Below, one piece after another: positions 13,607 through 17,347 of a DNA stretch of 17,347 nucleotides. Within the stretch, counting starts at the first letter, position 1. Every line of letters begins with the position of its first letter. Origin of the DNA: CAYUKK01 sp964445305 (GTDB taxonomy: Bacteria > Acidobacteriota > Aminicenantia > Aminicenantales > UBA8522). The stretch is from NCBI GenBank assembly GCA_964445305.1, contig CAYUKK010000064.1:1-17347 (forward strand), in the 5' to 3' direction. The translations under genes were made by a program, and so were the position numbers. The notes under the pieces are model-generated. The model had not been told where the DNA came from. It saw only the letters and a program-made list of their open reading frames with translations, and did no database searches.

Positions 13607-15379
13607 ATGGCTGGCGCAACGCGAAAGAGTCGGAAGGCGAGATTCTTTTTGTCGATGGGCATTCTTTTTGCCCTTATACTCGTGGTTTGGCTTCATCCGG
13701 ATGGGGAGTGGACAACCTGGCCACCCCGTTCCTTCCTCATCAAGTCCCTCGTCAGTTCGGTTTCAAATATTCTTCAAACTTATGATCCTGAGAGCGGACG
13801 TTTCGGGACAGACCCTTGGACCTGTCAGGACCAGAACGTCCTTTTTCCCCTGGCTGCTGCCTGGTCCATCAAGGATCCGGCCAACCCTTATTATCATGAT
13901 GAGAAGCTGTTGGCGGCCATTGCCAGGGGTGGAGAAGCTCTCGTCGATGCCCAGGATGGAGAGGGGAAGTGGATTTTCAGGAAAAAAGATGATTCGACGT
14001 GGGGAATGATTTTCATGCCCTGGACTTATAGCCGCTGGATCAGAGCCTATGTTCTGGTTAAAGATGCGCTCCCCCCTGCCTCCCGCGCCAAATGGGAGAA
14101 AGGACTCCTGCTCGGTTTTGAGGGGATTCGTCGGCAGGAGTTAGGCCGGGTGCACAATATTCCGTGCCACCATGCCATGGCTCTCTATATTGCGGGAGTG
14201 GCTTTCAAAAAGGAGGAGTGGAAGAAGGCCGCTCAAGAGTTCCAGCAGAAGGTGATGGCCGAGCAATTTCCTGAAGGGTACTGGTCGGAGCACTCCGGCC
14301 CGGTGGTGAGCTATAATATGGTCTATCTCGATGCGCTGGGGACTTATTATGCTTTTTCCAAAGACCCGGCCGTGCCCGAGGTCCTGAGGCGCTCGGTCAA
14401 GTTCCACCGGGACATCCTCTGGTCAGACGGAACTTCTGCCTCGGCTATCGATGAGCGAGTGATCTACCATAGGACGGTCAACATCGGGAATGTTGGCTTC
14501 AGCTTTTCAGCCGAAGGGCGAGGCTTCCTCCTCCATCAACTGTGGAAGGAATCCCGGGGTGGGAAGAAGCTCGTGGGCGCGGACTACGCCGCCAGTCTTC
14601 TTCTTCATGGTGGGCAGGGACCTGTTGTGCCCATGCCAACAGCGCAGCCGCAGAGCGTTTCGGTAATCGGAAAGAATGAGGCCGTCCTCGTCCGTGATGC
14701 TCCCTGGGAATGGTGTTTTTCGGCTTACACGACCAAACCCATCCAGAATCGCTGGATTCAGGACAGGCAGAATCATGTCGACCTCTTCCATTCCCGGACC
14801 GGCGTTTTTGCCGGAGGAGGCAACACCAAACTTCAGCCTTACTGGTCGACCTTCACGGTGGGCGAGCCAGCCTTCCTGAGGCACAGGGAGGGGGAGGAGG
14901 AGCCCAATTTTCTTCCCGCTATCGACCTCAGATGGACAGCCGACCGGGCCACCATCACGAGGTCGGGTAACCCGACGGAGATGACGCTCACCTACGGAGA
15001 GCTTGAATGTTCGGTCGTTGTGGAGGTCCTCCCTGGAGGACGCCAGCTCGTCCTCACCTACCGCGCGCCTGCGGGGAGGAGGGTGGAAGCCCATCTTCCT
15101 TTCTTGAAGATAGCCGAGTCGATAAAGACGGCCAAGGGGAGCGAATTCAGACTCGGCGAAGGAGAACTCGTTCTCAACGAGTCCCACATCGGCTCCTTTT
15201 TCGATTTTGGTCCCCTCCATGTCGTCATCCCGAGGGGCTCAATCCTGCGCTGGCCAGCGAGGCAGCACAACCCCTATACGAAAGATGGCCGCTCTGAGCT
15301 CAGTGATGCCAAGCTCGTCCTCTGCCTCCCTTTTGAAAAGACGAGCCAGCATTTGGTCATGATTTCGGTTTATCCATAG
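13607..15379 (+). CDS. Heparinase II/III-like (alpha/alpha-toroid plus beta-sandwich) polysaccharide lyase-like protein
   Basis: This 590-residue protein has a basic N-terminus and a hydrophobic segment (about 12-29), so it is exported or membrane-anchored. Residues about 45-330 are helical with Trp and Tyr, as in the toroid of heparinase/alginate-lyase-type enzymes. Residues about 350-590 are beta-rich, like their C-terminal sandwich. Candidate active-site regions are RVHNIPCHHAMAL (N184, H188, H189), GYWSEHSGPVVSYN (Y225, H229, Y236, N237) and IYHRTVN (H288, R289). This His/Tyr/Asn layout recalls beta-elimination lyases on uronic acids. I base the assignment on fold pattern and motif order, not on a full family match, so a related non-lyase remains possible. 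The start is fixed by its ribosome binding site. It is divergent from the DUF4861-symporter operon with a shared control region. Confidence 0.68.
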   Translation: MAGATRKSRKARFFLSMGILFALILVVWLHPDGEWTTWPPRSFLIKSLVSSVSNILQTYDPESGRFGTDPWTCQDQNVLFPLAAAWSIKDPANPYYHDEKLLAAIARGGEALVDAQDGEGKWIFRKKDDSTWGMIFMPWTYSRWIRAYVLVKDALPPASRAKWEKGLLLGFEGIRRQELGRVHNIPCHHAMALYIAGVAFKKEEWKKAAQEFQQKVMAEQFPEGYWSEHSGPVVSYNMVYLDALGTYYAFSKDPAVPEVLRRSVKFHRDILWSDGTSASAIDERVIYHRTVNIGNVGFSFSAEGRGFLLHQLWKESRGGKKLVGADYAASLLLHGGQGPVVPMPTAQPQSVSVIGKNEAVLVRDAPWEWCFSAYTTKPIQNRWIQDRQNHVDLFHSRTGVFAGGGNTKLQPYWSTFTVGEPAFLRHREGEEEPNFLPAIDLRWTADRATITRSGNPTEMTLTYGELECSVVVEVLPGGRQLVLTYRAPAGRRVEAHLPFLKIAESIKTAKGSEFRLGEGELVLNESHIGSFFDFGPLHVVIPRGSILRWPARQHNPYTKDGRSELSDAKLVLCLPFEKTSQHLVMISVYP

Positions 15380-15560
15380 GCCGAAGCTCGTTTTTCAGCT
15401 TGCCCAGGGTTCCAGGCTCTCGAACGGGGGCTTAATATTTTTGTCCACAAGGTGCATGAGTCACATCTGGTCATGGCAATAACAGGGAGAGCAGGAGTCG
15501 GGGGAAGGAGAAATGGATGCGTAGATAAAAGCAAAATGAAGTATAATAGAAAGAAGCGTG
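15380..15560. other. Intergenic region before the sulfatase-like gene
   Basis: AAGCT (15384-15388) and AGCTT (15397-15401) can form a small hairpin after the heparinase-like stop, but the T-run sits in the loop, so it is a poor terminator. No convincing small gene is present. Confidence 0.35.
15542..15547 (+). promoter_or_regulatory. Isolated perfect -10 box before the sulfatase-like gene
   Basis: TATAAT lies 13 bases before the ATG at 15561. No -35-like hexamer is found 16-18 bp upstream, where GCGTAG and its neighbours stand. If used, the leader would be about 7 nt with no proper Shine-Dalgarno. It may be a chance match or a promoter that needs an activator. Confidence 0.35.
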
Positions 15561-17347
15561 ATGAAGAAAATTATTCTATTCAGCTTGGTCCTCATCATTC
15601 TTGTTGTTCTTATTTACCTGAGCTATTTTCTCCTTATGCGTCAGCAAGTTTCGGGGAAAGGAGCGGGCCTTCGCTTTCCGAACGCTCATGTCCTCCTCAT
15701 CACGCTGGACACGACGCGGCCAGACCGGCTCGGAGCCTATGGTTACAAGGGGGCCGTGACACCTGAATTTGATGCCTTTGCCAGGAACGGAGTCCTCTTC
15801 GAGAATGCCTATTCGCCCGTGCCACTCACTCTCCCTTCTCATGCCAGCATCCTGACCGGAACCTACCCCCCCCATCACGGTGTCAGGACCAACGGAAAAT
15901 ACGTTCTGGCACCTCAAGCCATCACCCTCGCCGAAACACTCAAAGCCTCTGGCTATGACACAGCCGCCTTTGTCTCTTCGTTCATCCTCGATTCCCGCTT
16001 CGGGCTCGACCAGGGTTTTGACCTCTACAGCGACCGAATGGACGATGCCAGCCGGATCAAGAACCTGGAATCCGAGCGTCGCGCTGCCGCCGTCTACGAA
16101 GATTTTGCGCACTGGCTGGAGCATTACCCAGGGGGTCGTTTTTTTGCCTGGGTCCATTTCTTCGACCCTCACTCGCCTTATGATCCGCCCGAGCCTTATC
16201 GATCCGATGCGAGGCTCCCCGACCCCTACGATGGCGAAATCGCTTACATGGATGTTTATCTGGGGAAGGTCCGTAACCTTCTCGGAGAAAAGGGTTTCCT
16301 GGATTCGACGTTGATCGTCCTTGCCGGCGATCACGGCGAAGCCTTCGGGGAACACCAGGAAGCAGGGCATACGATTTTTTGCTATGAGGAGAATATCCGC
16401 GTCCCGCTCGTTTTAGCTGGTCCCTTGCCCTGGCCGCGCGGGATAAGGGTCCTGCATCGAGTCAGCCTCGTCGATATTCTGCCGACGATCCTCGAATACC
16501 TCAAAATGGAAACCCCGGCCTTTGTTCAGGGTCGAAGCCTTCTTCCGTTTATCGAGGGGCGAAAGCTCGGTGACAGGGACGAGTATTTCGAGAGCTTGTA
16601 TTCTCAAGAAGTGTTGGGTTGTGCGGCGCTCCAGGGAATTTTTCGAGGGCCGTGGAAGTTCATCCGACTGCCGAAGCCCGAGCTCTATGACCTCTCCTCT
16701 GACCCCCACGAGAAAATCAACCTGGCCGAGGCGCAGCCCGACCGGACAAAAAAAATGGGCGCTGCGCTCGTGGCGTTGGAGAAAAAATGGAGCTCTTCCG
16801 GCTGGGCCTCGGGCCGGGTTGTGAGCGGCGAGGAGAAAAGTAGGCTTAAATCGCTCGGTTATCTTGCTGGAGCTTCCGGGCGAGATGGGTTTTCTTCTAT
16901 TGACCCCAAGGATCGCATCGAGTTCTGGAAAAAGTCCCAGCAGGCCAGCCAGCTTCGAGCTGAGCACAAATTTGAAGCCGCAGAGAAGCTGCTCGTTTTG
17001 CTTTTTGAGGAAGACCCTCATTTCCACCCCGTCATCGAAGACTTGGCTGAGATATATTTTCTCAAGGAGGACAAGAGATCGCTCCAGGCCTTGATGGAGA
17101 AAGCCATTTTGCTCAACTCTCAATCGGCCGGTTTGCGCATCATTTACGGCCGCTACCTTGTTCGCCTGGGAATGGCCAATCAAGCAGTGCCTTGGCTTGA
17201 AGAAGCCCAACCCCTGGCTGATCCGGATGAGATGGAGCATGTTTATTTCACCCTGGGAAATGCTTTTGGCCAGCTTGGACGCTACGAAGAAGCAGTGAAG
17301 TATTTCCGCCAGGTCCTTAACCTCGAGCCGGAGAATTTCGAGGCGGC
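15561..17347 (+). CDS. Membrane-anchored sulfatase-like (alkaline phosphatase superfamily) protein with TPR tail, 3' end outside window
   Basis: The frame is open from the ATG at 15561 to the window edge (595 complete codons), so the gene is incomplete. Residues 4-26 are one membrane helix, and the domain after it is probably extracytoplasmic. The sulfatase-like domain (about 40-390) shows the metal-site pieces ITLDTTRPD (D50), VHFFDPHSPY (H199, D202, H204) and LAGDHGE (D257, H258), and ends with ELYDLSSDPHEKINL. The nucleophile motif reads PLTLPSHASILTG: Thr90 stands where sulfatases have the Cys or Ser that becomes formylglycine. KSLGYLAG (430-437) leads into TPR helices, for example GNAFGQLGRYEEAVKYF. 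Threonine nucleophiles occur in phosphatase, phosphodiesterase and phosphotransferase members, so the reaction may not be sulfate ester hydrolysis. The start is uncertain by one codon (GTG at 15558). Confidence 0.85.
   Translation, partial: MKKIILFSLVLIILVVLIYLSYFLLMRQQVSGKGAGLRFPNAHVLLITLDTTRPDRLGAYGYKGAVTPEFDAFARNGVLFENAYSPVPLTLPSHASILTGTYPPHHGVRTNGKYVLAPQAITLAETLKASGYDTAAFVSSFILDSRFGLDQGFDLYSDRMDDASRIKNLESERRAAAVYEDFAHWLEHYPGGRFFAWVHFFDPHSPYDPPEPYRSDARLPDPYDGEIAYMDVYLGKVRNLLGEKGFLDSTLIVLAGDHGEAFGEHQEAGHTIFCYEENIRVPLVLAGPLPWPRGIRVLHRVSLVDILPTILEYLKMETPAFVQGRSLLPFIEGRKLGDRDEYFESLYSQEVLGCAALQGIFRGPWKFIRLPKPELYDLSSDPHEKINLAEAQPDRTKKMGAALVALEKKWSSSGWASGRVVSGEEKSRLKSLGYLAGASGRDGFSSIDPKDRIEFWKKSQQASQLRAEHKFEAAEKLLVLLFEEDPHFHPVIEDLAEIYFLKEDKRSLQALMEKAILLNSQSAGLRIIYGRYLVRLGMANQAVPWLEEAQPLADPDEMEHVYFTLGNAFGQLGRYEEAVKYFRQVLNLEPENFEA

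Noticed and set aside
15828..15860. Formylglycine sulfatase motif
   Set aside because: The first residue is Thr and the following pattern is P-S-H, not C/S-x-P-x-R.
1..17347. Transposases, integrase, CRISPR repeats, rRNA or tRNA genes
   Set aside because: None was seen on either strand; gene order and composition look continuous with no sign of recent insertion.

Overview
This 17.3 kb window is GC-rich bacterial DNA. It looks like a chromosome segment from a heterotroph of the Acidobacteriota/Aminicenantes type. That placement is an inference. It rests on the sulfatase-like protein with a TPR tail, the tandem carbohydrate-processing genes with lipoprotein or signal-anchor N-termini, and the ordinary sigma70-type promoters; no marker gene or rRNA is present to confirm it. 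I see no mobile element, CRISPR array, tRNA or rRNA.

Layout. At 1-265 lies the 3' end of an unrecognised plus-strand gene. It converges on an EamA-type membrane transporter (325-1242, minus) whose promoter has TTGACC and TATATA with 17-bp spacing. A gene-free stretch of about 510 bp (1243-1756) follows, with several nested inverted repeats. Next come a stand-alone CheY-like receiver, apparently leaderless, and a PfkB-family sugar kinase (1757-3177). A near-consensus promoter (TTGAAT, 17 bp, TATAAT at 3231-3259) then drives a five-gene plus-strand operon (3303-10365): a secreted carboxypeptidase-regulatory-like/TPR protein, an AGE-family sugar epimerase-like enzyme, a lipoprotein with two carbon-nitrogen-hydrolase domains, a Gfo/Idh/MocA dehydrogenase, and a large exported protein with calcium-loop motifs. 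Two junctions are ATGA overlaps. The operon ends in a hairpin at 10367-10381. From the opposite direction comes a two-gene minus-strand operon (DUF4861 protein, then a sodium:solute symporter, 13440 to 10435). It is divergent from a heparinase II/III-like protein (13607-15379), and the two share a positionally mirror-symmetric promoter region. The window ends inside a membrane-anchored alkaline-phosphatase-superfamily ('sulfatase-like') protein with a TPR tail (15561 to the edge).

How the genes may work together (inference). The set resembles a carbohydrate or uronic-acid utilisation locus without SusC/SusD. The heparinase-like and DUF4861 proteins would process a polysaccharide or oligosaccharide outside the cytoplasm, the SSS symporter would import the product, and the AGE-like isomerase, the Gfo/Idh/MocA dehydrogenase and the PfkB kinase would convert it in the cytoplasm. 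The double CN-hydrolase lipoprotein hints at an amide bond in the substrate. It is also the most unusual protein here: by eye, domain 1 keeps only the catalytic lysine, while domain 2 keeps the glutamate and cysteine but not the lysine. The 'sulfatase' has threonine where the formylglycine cysteine or serine would be, so calling this a sulfated-polysaccharide locus is not justified by that gene.
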